From Trueperaceae bacterium (lineage in GTDB: Bacteria; Deinococcota; Deinococci; Deinococcales; Trueperaceae): a DNA stretch of 64,000 nucleotides. How positions within the stretch are numbered: position 1 is the stretch's first letter; each line of letters begins with the position of its first letter. Positions 35,554 to 45,806 of this stretch are shown piece after piece. The position numbers and the translations under genes were made by a program. The notes beneath the pieces were generated by a model. It had not been told where the DNA came from. It searched no databases and was given only the letters and a program-made list of their open reading frames with translations. The stretch covers positions 62,001 through 126,000 of the forward strand of contig DASVCN010000019.1 of assembly GCA_036381595.1 (NCBI GenBank), in the 5' to 3' direction.

Positions 35554-36753
35554 TCAGGCGGTCTTGCGCCGCTCCGCTTCGTCCAGCACTCGGCCAGGGA
35601 AGTCCAGGTTCGATTCGTCGATACGGATGCGGGAGATGTCCGATCCCGGCACCTCGTACATCAGGTCGAGGAGCGTCTGCTCCATCACGGAGCGGAGGCC
35701 GCGCGCACCGGTCTTGCGGTCGAGTGCACGGCGCGCCACGGCCCGCAGGGCCTCGTCGGTGAACCGCAGTTCGACGCCCTCGAGGGCGAAGAGCTCCTGG
35801 TACTGCCGCACCAGCGCGTTCTTCGGCTTCGTGAGCACGCTCACGAGGGCGCCCAAGCTCAGGTCGTGGAGGCGAACGGTCACCGCTAGGCGGCCGATGA
35901 GCTCGGGGATGAGCCCGAACTTCATCAGGTCCTCGGGGATGACCTCGGCGTTCTCCAACGCGTCTTCGGCGGCTCCACGGCTGGTCTGGAAGCCGACCCT
36001 GGACACGTCTACGCGGTTGCGGACGATGTCCTTGATCCCTTCGAAGGCGCCTCCGCAGATGAACAGGATGTTGCCCGTATCGACCGGGATGAGCTCCTGG
36101 TGCGGGTGCTTGCGCCCGCCCTGAGGCGGCACGTGGGTAACGGTGCCCTCGATCATCTTGAGGAGCGCCTGCTGCACCCCTTCCCCGGAGACGTCGCGGG
36201 TGATCGAGACCCCTTCCGACTTTCGTGCGATCTTGTCGATCTCGTCGAGGTAGATGATGCCGCGCTCAGCCGCCTCGACGTCGTAGTTGGCCGTCTGGAG
36301 GAGTCGCAGGACGATGTTCTCGACGTCGTCGCCCACGTAACCGGCCTCGGTAAGGGTGGTGGCGTCGGCGATGGCGAACGGCACCTGCAGGATGCGGGCG
36401 AGCGTCTGCGCCAGGAGGGTCTTGCCGGTCCCGCTCGAACCGATGAGCAGGATATTCGACTTCTGTATCTCGGCCTCGGGGTTCTGCAGGCGCCGGTAGT
36501 GGTTGTAGACGGCGACCGACAGGATCCTCTTGGCCTGCTCCTGCTCGATGACGTACTGGTCGAGCATGCTCTTGATCTCACGAGGCGTGGGAAGTCTGAG
36601 CTGATTCGGGTAGCTGGGCGACTTGCTGGCCAGGACCTGCGAGATGCGCCCCACGCAATCGCTGCAGATGTGGGCGTTGCCGTCCTCGGAGGCCACCAGT
36701 TGGCGGACCTCGCTGTGGGCTCGTCCGCAGAAGTTGCAGCGGGGCTCGGTCAT
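35554..36753 (-). CDS. clpX: ClpX, ATP-dependent unfoldase of ClpXP
   Basis: A 399-residue AAA+ unfoldase. The N-terminal zinc-binding domain has [11 protein letters not shown] and CSDCVGRI. Walker A is [12 protein letters not shown], Walker [11 protein letters not shown], and the C-terminal region carries [12 protein letters not shown]. The ClpP-docking IGF-like loop is not obvious by eye. It starts two bases after the clpP stop, so the pair is co-translated. Substrates are selected for ClpP degradation. Confidence 0.96.
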   Translation of the reverse strand: MTEPRCNFCGRAHSEVRQLVASEDGNAHICSDCVGRISQVLASKSPSYPNQLRLPTPREIKSMLDQYVIEQEQAKRILSVAVYNHYRRLQNPEAEIQKSNILLIGSSGTGKTLLAQTLARILQVPFAIADATTLTEAGYVGDDVENIVLRLLQTANYDVEAAERGIIYLDEIDKIARKSEGVSITRDVSGEGVQQALLKMIEGTVTHVPPQGGRKHPHQELIPVDTGNILFICGGAFEGIKDIVRNRVDVSRVGFQTSRGAAEDALENAEVIPEDLMKFGLIPELIGRLAVTVRLHDLSLGALVSVLTKPKNALVRQYQELFALEGVELRFTDEALRAVARRALDRKTGARGLRSVMEQTLLDLMYEVPGSDISRIRIDESNLDFPGRVLDEAERRKTA

Positions 36754-36755
36754 CG

Positions 36756-37382
36756 TCAGCGGTTCCCGTTCCCTGGCAGGTTGCGGAAGCGGGCGGCGTC
36801 CCTGGGCGAGATGGCGTCGTCGATGAGACCGTACTCCTTCGCTTCCTGGGGGTTCATGAAGTAGTCCCGCTCCAGGTCGCGACGGATCTGCTCGCGCGGT
36901 TTGCCGGTGTGACGTTCGTAGATCTGCTCCATGATGTCACGGATGTCCAGGTACTCTCTCGCCATTATCTCCAGATCGGGCAGCGAGGAGCGAGGGAAGC
37001 CGGCCGAGCCGGCGTGGATCATGATGCGGCTGTTGGGAAGCGCCACCCGGTGTCCCGGCTCGCCGGCCATCAGCATCACCGATCCCATCGACATGGCGAT
37101 GCCTACGCAGTTGGTGTAGACGGGGGCCGAGATGTACTGCATCACGTCGTAGATGGCGAGGCCCGAGTAGACCTCTCCGCCGGGACAGTTGATGAACATG
37201 TTGATCGGCTGCTCGTTCGACTGTGAATCGAGCAGGAGCAGCTGAGCGACGATGACGTTGGCGACCTCGGAATCGATCGGCTGTCCGAGGAAGATGATCC
37301 GTTCCTTGAGAAGACGGCTGTAGACGTCGTAGGTCCGCTCGCCGCGGCCGGTCTGTTCGATGACGTAGGGAACGAGCGGCAT
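36756..37382 (-). CDS. clpP: ClpP protease, proteolytic subunit
   Basis: A 208-residue serine protease. The catalytic triad is S98 ([10 protein letters not shown]), H123 (SRIMIHAG) and D173 (ERDYF). The usual HQP after the His is HAG here, a mild variation. AAGGAG precedes the ATG at 37382. It assembles as a double heptamer with ClpX encoded two bases after it; the order tig-clpP-clpX is a familiar protein-quality operon. The 94-base gap to tig (37383-37476) shows no clear terminator. Confidence 0.96.
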   Translation of the reverse strand: MPLVPYVIEQTGRGERTYDVYSRLLKERIIFLGQPIDSEVANVIVAQLLLLDSQSNEQPINMFINCPGGEVYSGLAIYDVMQYISAPVYTNCVGIAMSMGSVMLMAGEPGHRVALPNSRIMIHAGSAGFPRSSLPDLEIMAREYLDIRDIMEQIYERHTGKPREQIRRDLERDYFMNPQEAKEYGLIDDAISPRDAARFRNLPGNGNR

Positions 37383-37476
37383 GTTTACTCCTTGGAGAGA
37401 AGGCGGTGGTGTCTGGTCATCGGGTCAGTATCGGTCCTGATCGGAGCTGGTTCCGTCAGGGAGGTCACGTGCGCCG

Positions 37477-38970
37477 TTACCGGCGCTCCTCCGCCGGCTC
37501 GCCTGCGCCCTCCGGATCGTTCTCGCCGTCGGCTGCGGCGCCGGCAACCGGTTCCTGTCCGGCTCCCGCCTCCGTCGCCTCCTGGTCGCTGCTCACCTCG
37601 GCGGCTTCCTGTCCTGCGCTCGCCTCCGCCGGCTCCTCGCCACCGCTCACCTCGGACACGTCCTGGTCGGTCGGCTCCTCATCACGTTGAGCCGCCAGCC
37701 GCTCCTCGACCGCCTCACGAAGTGCTCGGTCGCGAGTGAGCAGGAACCGGTAGTTGCGCAGCCACTCCTCGCCACGCTCGCGGCGCAACCGCTCGACGTC
37801 CATGCCCTGCTGCAGTGCCAGCTGCCGCAACGCCGCCTCGAACTCGGCATCGCTGATGGTGGTCCCACGAACCTCGAGCAGCCGCTCGAGTACCAGGTCG
37901 CGTCTCACGCCCTTCTCGGCGGCTTCCTGCAGCTCCTTCTCGAACTGCTCCCGACCGTCGTTGGCGTCGAGCTGTTCGACGTACTTCTCGAGCGTCAGGC
38001 CACGGCGCTTCAGGTCCTCGGTCAGGTTCTCGAGCAGGTCTATGCGTCTGCGCTGCACCAGGCTGCGCGGCAGCTCGAACGTGGAAGCAGCCATCAGCTT
38101 GTCCACGAACTCGTCACGCTGCTCCTCCAGCGCTTCCTGGTCGAGTTGGGCCTGGAGGCTCTCACGGATCCGCGCTTCGGTCTCCTGCCAGTTATCGAAG
38201 CCGAGCGTCTTCGCGAACTCGTCGTCGGGCTCGGGCTTCTCCTTCTCCTTGACATCCTTGATGCGGATGTCGAGGGTCGGAGGCGGCTGGGTTTCGCCCT
38301 CCTCCGACTCGGCCGTCTCCGGCTGCGCCGCCAGTTCCAGCTTCACGACCTCGCCCGCCGACTTGCCGATCAGCTGCTCAGCGAGTTCGTCGGACACCTC
38401 CTCGAGGTCGATCGGCATCGTGGAGGCCGCTTGAGGTGCCTCCTCGCCTTCTTCCTCGCTCGAGACCGTCTCGACGAGAAGGTAGTCACCTGCCTGTACC
38501 GCCCGATCGACCGGTACCATGGTCGCGTTCTCGCTCTGGAGCCGCGCGACCGTCTGAGCCACCATCTCGTCATCGACCCGCCGCCCCTCGCTGTCGATGA
38601 CGATCTCCTCGAGAGATGGGAGTTCGATCTCGGGGTAGAGGTCGACGTGCAGTTCGAAGGTGAAGTCCTCCCCCTCGTTCGGGGTCCCGCCGTGCACGTG
38701 CGCATGCACCGGGCTCAGCTCGAACTGCTTCATCGCCTGCGGGTAGCTGCTCTCGATCAGGTCCTCGCGGACCTCGCCTTCGAGTGCCTCCTTGCCGATC
38801 CGCTTCACCAGCACGCCTCGAGGAGCCTTGCCGGGCCTGAACCCTGGCACCCGCACCTGGCGCGACAGTTGCCGGAGCACGCGGTCGTAGGCCTTGTCGA
38901 CGTCTGCTGCCGGTACCGTCACCTCTACGGTCGCCTCTACCGACTTTCTTTCCTTGAGCTTGGCTTCCAT
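37477..38970 (-). CDS. tig: Trigger factor
   Basis: A 497-residue ribosome-bound chaperone. The ribosome-docking signature GFRPGKAPRGVL is at about 44-55. A PPIase-like FKBP domain and the C-terminal chaperone domain follow. The last 70 residues are a low-complexity tail rich in Glu, Ala, Gly and Gln (EVSGGEEPAEASAGQEAAE repeats), longer than usual and likely disordered. ATG 38970 has AAGGAG upstream. It opens the tig-clpP-clpX run, upstream of which a terminator isolates it from the tRNA genes. Confidence 0.95.
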   Translation of the reverse strand: MEAKLKERKSVEATVEVTVPAADVDKAYDRVLRQLSRQVRVPGFRPGKAPRGVLVKRIGKEALEGEVREDLIESSYPQAMKQFELSPVHAHVHGGTPNEGEDFTFELHVDLYPEIELPSLEEIVIDSEGRRVDDEMVAQTVARLQSENATMVPVDRAVQAGDYLLVETVSSEEEGEEAPQAASTMPIDLEEVSDELAEQLIGKSAGEVVKLELAAQPETAESEEGETQPPPTLDIRIKDVKEKEKPEPDDEFAKTLGFDNWQETEARIRESLQAQLDQEALEEQRDEFVDKLMAASTFELPRSLVQRRRIDLLENLTEDLKRRGLTLEKYVEQLDANDGREQFEKELQEAAEKGVRRDLVLERLLEVRGTTISDAEFEAALRQLALQQGMDVERLRRERGEEWLRNYRFLLTRDRALREAVEERLAAQRDEEPTDQDVSEVSGGEEPAEASAGQEAAEVSSDQEATEAGAGQEPVAGAAADGENDPEGAGEPAEERR

Positions 38971-39030
38971 CGAAGACTCCTTGTCGCCGGATCCCTGGCG
39001 GGTTGCGCACTAACCATGCGCCTTCTCGGC

Positions 39031-39058
39031 AAAAAAAGCGGCAAGCGGGAGCTTGCCG
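39031..39058 (-). terminator. Intrinsic terminator of the tRNA operon
   Basis: Minus strand: stem CGGCAAGC/GCTTGCCG with a TCCC loop, then a C and seven T (A run at 39031-39037 on plus). It lies right after tRNA-Leu and before tig. Confidence 0.9.
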
Positions 39059-39062
39059 GTGT

Positions 39063-39146
39063 TGGTGCGAGGAGCGGGACTTGAACCCGCACGGCCAAGC
39101 CACCAGATCCTAAATCTGGCGCGTCTACCAATTCCGCCATCCTCGC
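39063..39146 (-). tRNA. tRNA-Leu(TAG)
   Basis: Acceptor GCGAGGA/TCCTCGC, A discriminator and encoded CCA. Anticodon stem CCAGA/TCTGG holds loop TTTAGGA, anticodon TAG. A long variable arm of the Leu type is present; total 84 bases. It is the last tRNA before the terminator. Confidence 0.95.
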
Positions 39147-39189
39147 GCGCTTGTGGTGCCTCCCCGCGGGCAGGCACCACTGGGCGATA

Positions 39190-39266
39190 TGGGGTGGATG
39201 ATGGGATTCGAACCCACGACCCTCGGAACCACAATCCGATGCTCTAACCTACTGAGCTACATCCAC
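39190..39266 (-). tRNA. tRNA-His(GTG)
   Basis: Acceptor GTGGATG with CATCCAC, C discriminator and encoded CCA. Anticodon stem TCGGA/TCCGA holds TTGTGGT, anticodon GTG. The base before the 5' end (39267) is G on the minus strand, giving the G-1 required by HisRS. Confidence 0.95.
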
Positions 39267-39267
39267 C

Positions 39268-39632
39268 GCGGTCGCAAACCACACTTTACCAGACCACGGG
39301 CCTTCGGTCCTTACCCGAACTACCTGCCACGGCCGCCTGTTCGCCGGCCCTGGCCGGTGGCTCCCCGGCGCCGTGCGCCTGACCTGCCGGCCGCGCGCCT
39401 GCCGATATTAGCACCACCGGGCGTCGAGGCGCTATCCGGCGAGGGACGCCGAAGTAGTCGATCCTCTGTTCCATATAGGGCGCTCCTCCCTGAACGCAAC
39501 CACCAGTCTCATAAGCTGACACCGCCGGCTCGATTACCTGGAACAACATCATTTGCTCGCTCTGTACTGCCGTTGGACTTCGGTTCGGTGGGCCATGAAA
39601 CCGCACAGCGGACCGGCGTTTCCCGCTGGAAG
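39268..39632. other. Noncoding spacer between tRNA-Arg and tRNA-His
   Basis: A 365-base stretch with no gene. On the minus strand TAAAGT (39288-39283) sits 16 bases before tRNA-His and could be the -10 of a promoter for His and Leu; no -35 is evident. The remainder shows nothing I can name. Confidence 0.5.
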
Positions 39633-39708
39633 TGGTGCACCAGGAAGGATTCGAACCCTCGACCAATCGCTTAGAAGGCGACTGCTCTATCCACTGAGCT
39701 ACTGGTGC
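39633..39708 (-). tRNA. tRNA-Arg(TCT)
   Basis: Acceptor GCACCAG/CTGGTGC, A discriminator, encoded CCA. Anticodon loop CTTCTAA, anticodon TCT, closed by GTCGC/GCGAT with one G-T pair. Confidence 0.94.
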
Positions 39709-39751
39709 CCGCCATGTCCATAGAGTGCCGGTTGCCCGGCCGGGATGGGAT

Positions 39752-39827
39752 TGGAGCGGGAGACGGGATTCGAACCCGCGACATACAGCTTGGAAGGCTG
39801 TCGCTCTACCAACTGAGCTACTCCCGC
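39752..39827 (-). tRNA. tRNA-Gly(TCC)
   Basis: Acceptor GCGGGAG/CTCCCGC, T discriminator and encoded CCA. Anticodon stem ACAGC/GCTGT, loop CTTCCAA, anticodon TCC. Confidence 0.95.
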
Positions 39828-39873
39828 CCGACCTGCGGCGCTACTCGCCGACTTCCGTCCTGCCGGGCCATCG

Positions 39874-39950
<77 letters not shown>

Positions 39951-40161
39951 CCAGCCAACCCGTGGGCGGCATCTCGCGAAGGCCGCCGCCGTCGCTGGCA
40001 AGGCGAAACGCCTGACCGGCGACAGCGAACGAGTATATCACCGGCGATTCGGCGCCTGCAACCACGTTAGAACGCCTGTTCGGTCGACCTGAACCGCGTC
40101 CTGGACGGCATATGCCGGCCCGGTGGTAGCATCCAGACAACGTCGCCGGGAGGACACGTGC

Positions 40162-40167
40162 TATCCT
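40162..40167 (+). promoter_or_regulatory. -10 box for leaderless CBS-protein gene
   Basis: TATCCT (40162-40167), six bases before GTG 40174. Confidence 0.55.
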
Positions 40168-40173
40168 TTCGCT

Positions 40174-41418
40174 GTGTCTGAACCTCCAAGTTCCATGCTG
40201 CTTCAGGCAGCCGACCTACCAGTCATAGACTTTCCCCTGTTGACAACACCGCAGTTCTTCGCAGGACTCCTCCTCCTCGTGCTCAGCGCGGCCTTCAAGG
40301 CAGCGGTTCGGGCCCTGGACAGCGACTCCTCGTCGATGGTTGCCGCCGACGTGCCACGTCTGCGCCTGGCAGCCCGGCTGGCGCAGTACCTGTCTCTCGT
40401 CGCGGGCACGGTCGTCCTCGTGACCCCGGACGGTTCGGCGGGCCGGACCGCCATCCTGCTCCTGTTCGTCTTCTTCCTCTATCTCGTGCTGCTCCTCACC
40501 GGCCGGGTCGCTGCGACCTTCGCACCGGCCGGAATGCTGCGACTGATGAACCTGCCCTTGCGGGCCTGGTCGGTGATCGCCGCGCCGCTCGTGGGGATCA
40601 GTTATCGCGCGGACTCGTGGGTGCAACGTCGACGCAGGGGGGAACAGCGTGACGAGGACGAGAGGCTCCAGGAGTGGCTCGAGTCGAGCGGCCTCAGCGG
40701 TGACGATCTCGCGCTGCTGCGCAACGCCGTCCGATTCCGGGAACGGACGGTCGGCGAGGTGATGGTGCCCAGGCCCGACGTGATCTGGCTGTCGCTGGAC
40801 GACGATCCCCAAAGGGTGATGGAGCGCGTGCGCGAGAGCGGTCACAGTCGTTTCCCGCTCTGCGACGAGTCACCCGACAAGCCTTTGGGCTACGTCCATG
40901 TACGCGACATGGGCCTTCTCGCCAGGGCTCCCTCCGGCAGGGAGTTGCGTCGGGTGGCGCGCCCCGTGAGCTTCGTGCCCGAAACGGCAGACGCCACCTC
41001 GTTGCTGCGCCGGTTCCAGCGTGAGCAGGGCCACATGGCGGTGGTCGTTGACGAGTTCGGCGGGACGGCCGGCATCGTCACGCTCGAGGACCTGCTCGAG
41101 GAACTCGTCGGCGAGATCCGGGACGAGTTCGATGACGAGGAGGAGGTCGAGGTCACCAGACTCCAGAGCGGGGAGGTCCTCGTCGACGGCGGAGTCAGGC
41201 TCGACGATCTAGAACGGGACTTCGGCGTCAGCTTCGGCGACGTGGATGAGGAGACGGTCGGCGGCTTCGTCTTCGGCCGGCTCGCTCGCGAGGTCAGTGC
41301 CGGTGACGAGGTGGGCGTCGAGGGAGCGATACTTCGCGTCGAAGGGGTCGAGGGGCTGCGCGTGACGAGGGTCCGTGTGATCCCGGCCACTCCGGCAGAG
41401 GCACCAGAACCGGCCTGA
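40174..41418 (+). CDS. CBS-domain membrane protein (CorC/HlyC-like)
   Basis: A 414-residue protein from GTG 40174. The first 150 residues have three or four membrane helices ([35 protein letters not shown]). Then come two CBS motifs, including [20 protein letters not shown] and [11 protein letters not shown], the conserved [27 protein letters not shown] split, and a C-terminal CorC/HlyC domain. Relatives move Mg2+ or Co2+. The N-terminal domain is shorter than in classical CNNM proteins. A longer frame beginning at 40123 lacks support. No partner genes adjoin. Confidence 0.88.
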   Translation: MSEPPSSMLLQAADLPVIDFPLLTTPQFFAGLLLLVLSAAFKAAVRALDSDSSSMVAADVPRLRLAARLAQYLSLVAGTVVLVTPDGSAGRTAILLLFVFFLYLVLLLTGRVAATFAPAGMLRLMNLPLRAWSVIAAPLVGISYRADSWVQRRRRGEQRDEDERLQEWLESSGLSGDDLALLRNAVRFRERTVGEVMVPRPDVIWLSLDDDPQRVMERVRESGHSRFPLCDESPDKPLGYVHVRDMGLLARAPSGRELRRVARPVSFVPETADATSLLRRFQREQGHMAVVVDEFGGTAGIVTLEDLLEELVGEIRDEFDDEEEVEVTRLQSGEVLVDGGVRLDDLERDFGVSFGDVDEETVGGFVFGRLAREVSAGDEVGVEGAILRVEGVEGLRVTRVRVIPATPAEAPEPA

Positions 41419-41424
41419 TCTCGA

Positions 41425-41895
41425 TCAGTCGCCGACCCGCTCCACCACGATCCCACACAGCTCCTCCAGCGCGATGCCGGTCCACTCGCGTAGTTCTTCG
41501 GTGAGAGGCAGGCGAGCGATCCGGTCCGGTTCGTACCAGTCGAGTTCGGGCACCGAGGGACGTAGCCGGCCGTCGTACGGCTCGATAGGGCGGGCGAAGT
41601 AGATGAGGTCGATATGCTCGTGCCCCGGTTCGATCAGCTCGAGCTGAACCCCACGGGGACGCACCAACTGTCGCGGCTCGCTCACCCGGAGAGCGCGCTC
41701 CCCGACCAGTTCCACGCGCACGCCCGACTCTTCCGAAACTTCGCGGACGGCCGCCTCGTCGGGTGTCTCGCCCGGCTCGAGGTGGCCGCCGCAGGGGAGC
41801 CAGATACCGAGTTTTGCGTGACGATGGAGGAGGAGACGCCCCTGCCACGCCACGAAGGCGGTGGCCGTGAAGTGCCTCTCGAGCGCGCCGGTCAC
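41425..41895 (-). CDS. NUDIX hydrolase
   Basis: A 156-residue NUDIX enzyme. I use GTG 41895, since the frame to 41949 lies inside miaB and begins with unconserved residues. The box reads [20 protein letters not shown] then ESGV, matching the family. The C-terminus has a [16 protein letters not shown] segment. Substrate unknown. It begins 11 bases after the miaB stop and probably shares its transcript; GGGAG lies just upstream. Confidence 0.85.
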   Translation of the reverse strand: MTGALERHFTATAFVAWQGRLLLHRHAKLGIWLPCGGHLEPGETPDEAAVREVSEESGVRVELVGERALRVSEPRQLVRPRGVQLELIEPGHEHIDLIYFARPIEPYDGRLRPSVPELDWYEPDRIARLPLTEELREWTGIALEELCGIVVERVGD

Positions 41896-41905
41896 CTGCT
41901 CCCGC

Positions 41906-43252
<1,347 letters not shown>

Positions 43253-43259
43253 ATCGGAA

Positions 43260-43265
43260 ACTCTA
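43260..43265 (-). promoter_or_regulatory. -10 box for leaderless miaB
   Basis: TAGAGT (minus, 43265-43260), seven bases before the GTG start. Confidence 0.5.
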
Positions 43266-43310
43266 CCAACTGGCGCCCTGGGGCGGGGGAGAGCGGTTGA
43301 CGGCGGCGCT

Positions 43311-43976
43311 CTACTCGGCCACCTTCGGTATCAGGGTGACCTGCCACAGGTATTCCCGGCCCAGCTCGTCCGCAACGGCCGCATAGCGTTCGAACAGGGA
43401 GTGCAGCTCCAGCTGCAACCTGCGGGCGTCCTCCTCCTGTAGGCGGATCACCTGGCTGAAGTCGTAGGCCGCTGGCACTCCCGGGTCGCCGATGATGAAC
43501 GGTGTGTGGGGATCGGCGGCCGAATCGTTCCACACCCGGCCCTCGCGGGTGCGGTAGATTCGCTGCCCCCGCCGGCCGGTCTGTCGCAGCAGTGCCGCCG
43601 AACTGTGGACCACTTCGCGGCTGAACTCCTCCATCTGCTCGGCCAGACGCTCTTCGAGGGTTGCGAACGGCGTCACGTCGAACGGAACGAAGTAGGCGTC
43701 GCCGCTCGAACGGTAGATCTTGATCGGCCGGCCGGCGCGCGGCTCGACGCGGACTATCCTCAGCAACCCGGCAGCCAGGAAGCTCCGAACCCGGTAGAGC
43801 ATCGTGTCGGTCGAGCAGCCCAACTCCCGGGCAGCCTCGCTGACACTCTTCTCGCGAGCCATGAACGGTTCGAAATACCTGAACGCCTCGCGGTCGCTCA
43901 GCAGTTGGGCTTGCCGAGGGTCCTGCACGGTCGTCCATGTCTCGACCGCGGAGCTACCGTAATCAGCCTCTCGCAT
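43311..43976 (-). CDS. Winged-helix regulator divergent to MFS gene
   Basis: A 221-residue protein with an ArsR-like winged helix at residues about 40-90 (MAREKSVSEAARELGCSTDTMLYRVRSFLAAGLL, then RAGRPIKIYRSS). The rest is helical and ends with QLELHSLFERYAAVADELG, probably a dimerisation and ligand domain. It is divergent from an MFS exporter gene with only 30 bp between starts, a layout that suggests it controls the pump and itself. An extended -10 TGATAGGGT lies ten bases before its ATG. Ligand unknown. Confidence 0.8.
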   Translation of the reverse strand: MREADYGSSAVETWTTVQDPRQAQLLSDREAFRYFEPFMAREKSVSEAARELGCSTDTMLYRVRSFLAAGLLRIVRVEPRAGRPIKIYRSSGDAYFVPFDVTPFATLEERLAEQMEEFSREVVHSSAALLRQTGRRGQRIYRTREGRVWNDSAADPHTPFIIGDPGVPAAYDFSQVIRLQEEDARRLQLELHSLFERYAAVADELGREYLWQVTLIPKVAE

Positions 43977-44006
43977 TTCAAGTAGAACCCTATCAGACTT
44001 ACTCCC
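43977..44006. promoter_or_regulatory. 30-bp divergent promoter region
   Basis: The whole gap between two divergent start codons is 30 bp. On the minus strand it holds TGATAGGGT; on plus it holds TATCAG and no strong -10 match. Promoters and operator must overlap each other and perhaps the coding starts. Confidence 0.6.
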
Positions 44007-45233
44007 ATGACCGAGTCCCTCCCCGGACGACTATGGAATCGCGACTACCTCGCCTACCTTCTCGGCATCGCCTTGACCGCCCTCGGCGATGCGTTCGTGC
44101 TCGTCGCTCTACCGTTCCTGGTGCTGGAGCTCACCGACTCGCCTGAGGCCCTTGCCACCGCGGTGCTCCTGGGCACCCTTCCGCGCTTCCTGGGTCCCAT
44201 CACCGGGGCGCTCGCTGATCGCCTTCACCTCCGCATCCCTCTGATGACCAGCAGCCTGCTCCGGGCCACCCTCTTCGCCGGAATGGCGCTCCTCTACATG
44301 GACGGGTCGTTACCCCTCTGGGTCGTCTACGGCGGGGCGTTCCTCAACGGTCTGCTGACCAGTTTCATCTTCGCCGCAGGGATGGTGCTGGTGCCCAACC
44401 TGGTTCCACGTTCGGAACTCGCCCGCGCCAACAGTTTCATGCAGGCGGCGTTGATGGGGCTGCCTCTCGTCGGACTCGGTGCGGCCGGCGCGCTCGTCGG
44501 AGTACTCGGAGTGGGAGGCACGATCCTGGTCGCTTCGCCCTGCCTCCTGGCCCTCTTCGGGTCCGCTGCGCTCATCCGCTTCCCGCCCAGACCGCGTCAG
44601 TCCGAAGGTCTCGACTTCCTCGGTGACATGGCGGCAGCCGGTCGCTACCTGCTGGCCAGCGCTCCCTTGGCCTTCCTGCTGCTCATGAGCCTGGTGTTGA
44701 ACGCCTGCCTCAACATGCTCAACGTAACGATGCCGGTGGTGATGGAGGAGACAGGCCGAGGCGCCCAAGGCTTCGGACTCTTCGAGTCTTCGTTCTCGGC
44801 CGGGATGCTGCTAGGGATCGCGGCCGTGAGCGTGGTAGCCAGGTCGCTCCCCGCTCGCTTCCAGATAAGCGTCTCCCAGGTCTTCATGGCCCTGGGCCTG
44901 GCGATCCTGTCGCTGGGCGGGTTCACCAACTATCTGGGAGGTGGCTTCGTGCTCGGGCTCGGTCTCGGCTTCTCCGAGGTGGCGGCCGTGACCCTGCTCC
45001 AACTGGCCGTGCCCGACGGCATGCGGGGCAAGGTGCTCGGCATCGTCTTCACGGCCAATGCGCTCGGGCTCGCCATCGGTGCCTGGCTCGCCGGAGTCCT
45101 CGTGGGGGTAGTGCCGATGTCGGCCATCTACCTCGTTGGCGCGGGCACGGTCGCCGTTATCGCGGTCGCCTGGACGCTGCTCCACATCCAGCAGCGGGAG
45201 CAGCTCGAACGCCTCATGGAAGCGGCTGCCTGA
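44007..45233 (+). CDS. MFS transporter (drug-exporter-like)
   Basis: A 408-residue major facilitator with about 12 hydrophobic segments. YLAYLLGIALTALGDAFVLVALPFLVLELTDSP is helix 1 and loop, and LLGTLPRFLGPITGALADRL holds the loop 2-3 motif A in a weak form. It resembles the MFS_3/enterobactin-exporter-like group. Its substrate is unknown. The regulator on the other strand probably controls it. No signal or soluble domain is present. Confidence 0.88.
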   Translation: MTESLPGRLWNRDYLAYLLGIALTALGDAFVLVALPFLVLELTDSPEALATAVLLGTLPRFLGPITGALADRLHLRIPLMTSSLLRATLFAGMALLYMDGSLPLWVVYGGAFLNGLLTSFIFAAGMVLVPNLVPRSELARANSFMQAALMGLPLVGLGAAGALVGVLGVGGTILVASPCLLALFGSAALIRFPPRPRQSEGLDFLGDMAAAGRYLLASAPLAFLLLMSLVLNACLNMLNVTMPVVMEETGRGAQGFGLFESSFSAGMLLGIAAVSVVARSLPARFQISVSQVFMALGLAILSLGGFTNYLGGGFVLGLGLGFSEVAAVTLLQLAVPDGMRGKVLGIVFTANALGLAIGAWLAGVLVGVVPMSAIYLVGAGTVAVIAVAWTLLHIQQREQLERLMEAAA

Positions 45234-45259
45234 GTAAGGACTCCGTAAGAGGTAGCGGT

Positions 45260-45265
45260 TAAGAT
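45260..45265 (+). promoter_or_regulatory. -10 box for leaderless lipoprotein gene
   Basis: TAAGAT (45260-45265), six bases before ATG 45272. Confidence 0.5.
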
Positions 45266-45271
45266 CGCGCC

Positions 45272-45727
45272 ATGATGCGTCACCTCCTCATCGTCCTCGT
45301 CGTGTCGCTCGGCCTGGCTGCCTGCGCCCCTGCCACCGTCGAGGTCGCCCCCGAAAACGGCGCCTCCAACGAATTCGCCGACGGCCGCCTCTCTCCCGGC
45401 GACAGCCAGCTCGACTCGGGCGAGTACTTCGAGGCGCTCTCGTACGCTGGCCAGGCCGGCCAGTTCGTGACCATCTCGCTTCACTCCGACGAGTTCGATC
45501 CCTACCTGATCGTGCTCGACCCGAACGGCGCGAAGGTCGCCGAGATCGACGACAGCGCCGGCTACGGCCTCGACATAGTCCTCTCGTTGAACCTGATGAC
45601 CAGCGGGGCCTACACCCTGGTCGTGACCTCGTACGAGCCCGGGGAGACGGGCACCTTCACCCTGAGCGTGGAAACCGGACCGGAGGATGGCGCAGCTCCC
45701 GTCTGGCAACCGGGCGGCCGAACCTGA
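45272..45727 (+). CDS. Lipoprotein with PPC-type beta-sandwich domain
   Basis: A 151-residue secreted lipoprotein. The lipobox is LAAC, in a signal peptide MMRHLLIVLVVSLGLAAC. Residues 50-135 (GEYFEALSYAGQAGQFVTIS; DPYLIVLDPNGAKVAEIDDS; GAYTLVVTSYEPGETGTFTL) fit a bacterial pre-peptidase C-terminal (PPC) fold. Such domains bind partners or carbohydrates at the cell surface. No enzyme is attached. Confidence 0.85.
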   Translation: MMRHLLIVLVVSLGLAACAPATVEVAPENGASNEFADGRLSPGDSQLDSGEYFEALSYAGQAGQFVTISLHSDEFDPYLIVLDPNGAKVAEIDDSAGYGLDIVLSLNLMTSGAYTLVVTSYEPGETGTFTLSVETGPEDGAAPVWQPGGRT

Positions 45728-45806
45728 GCGAGCCCGCCTGACGGATACTCGAACGAGATAGGCTGTCACGAGCGCGATCGAACCGCGCGACGGGAGGTGC
45801 TTCTCG

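Noticed and set aside
39268-39632. CRISPR or further tRNA between tRNA-Arg and tRNA-His
   Set aside because: No direct repeats and no cloverleaf could be found by eye.
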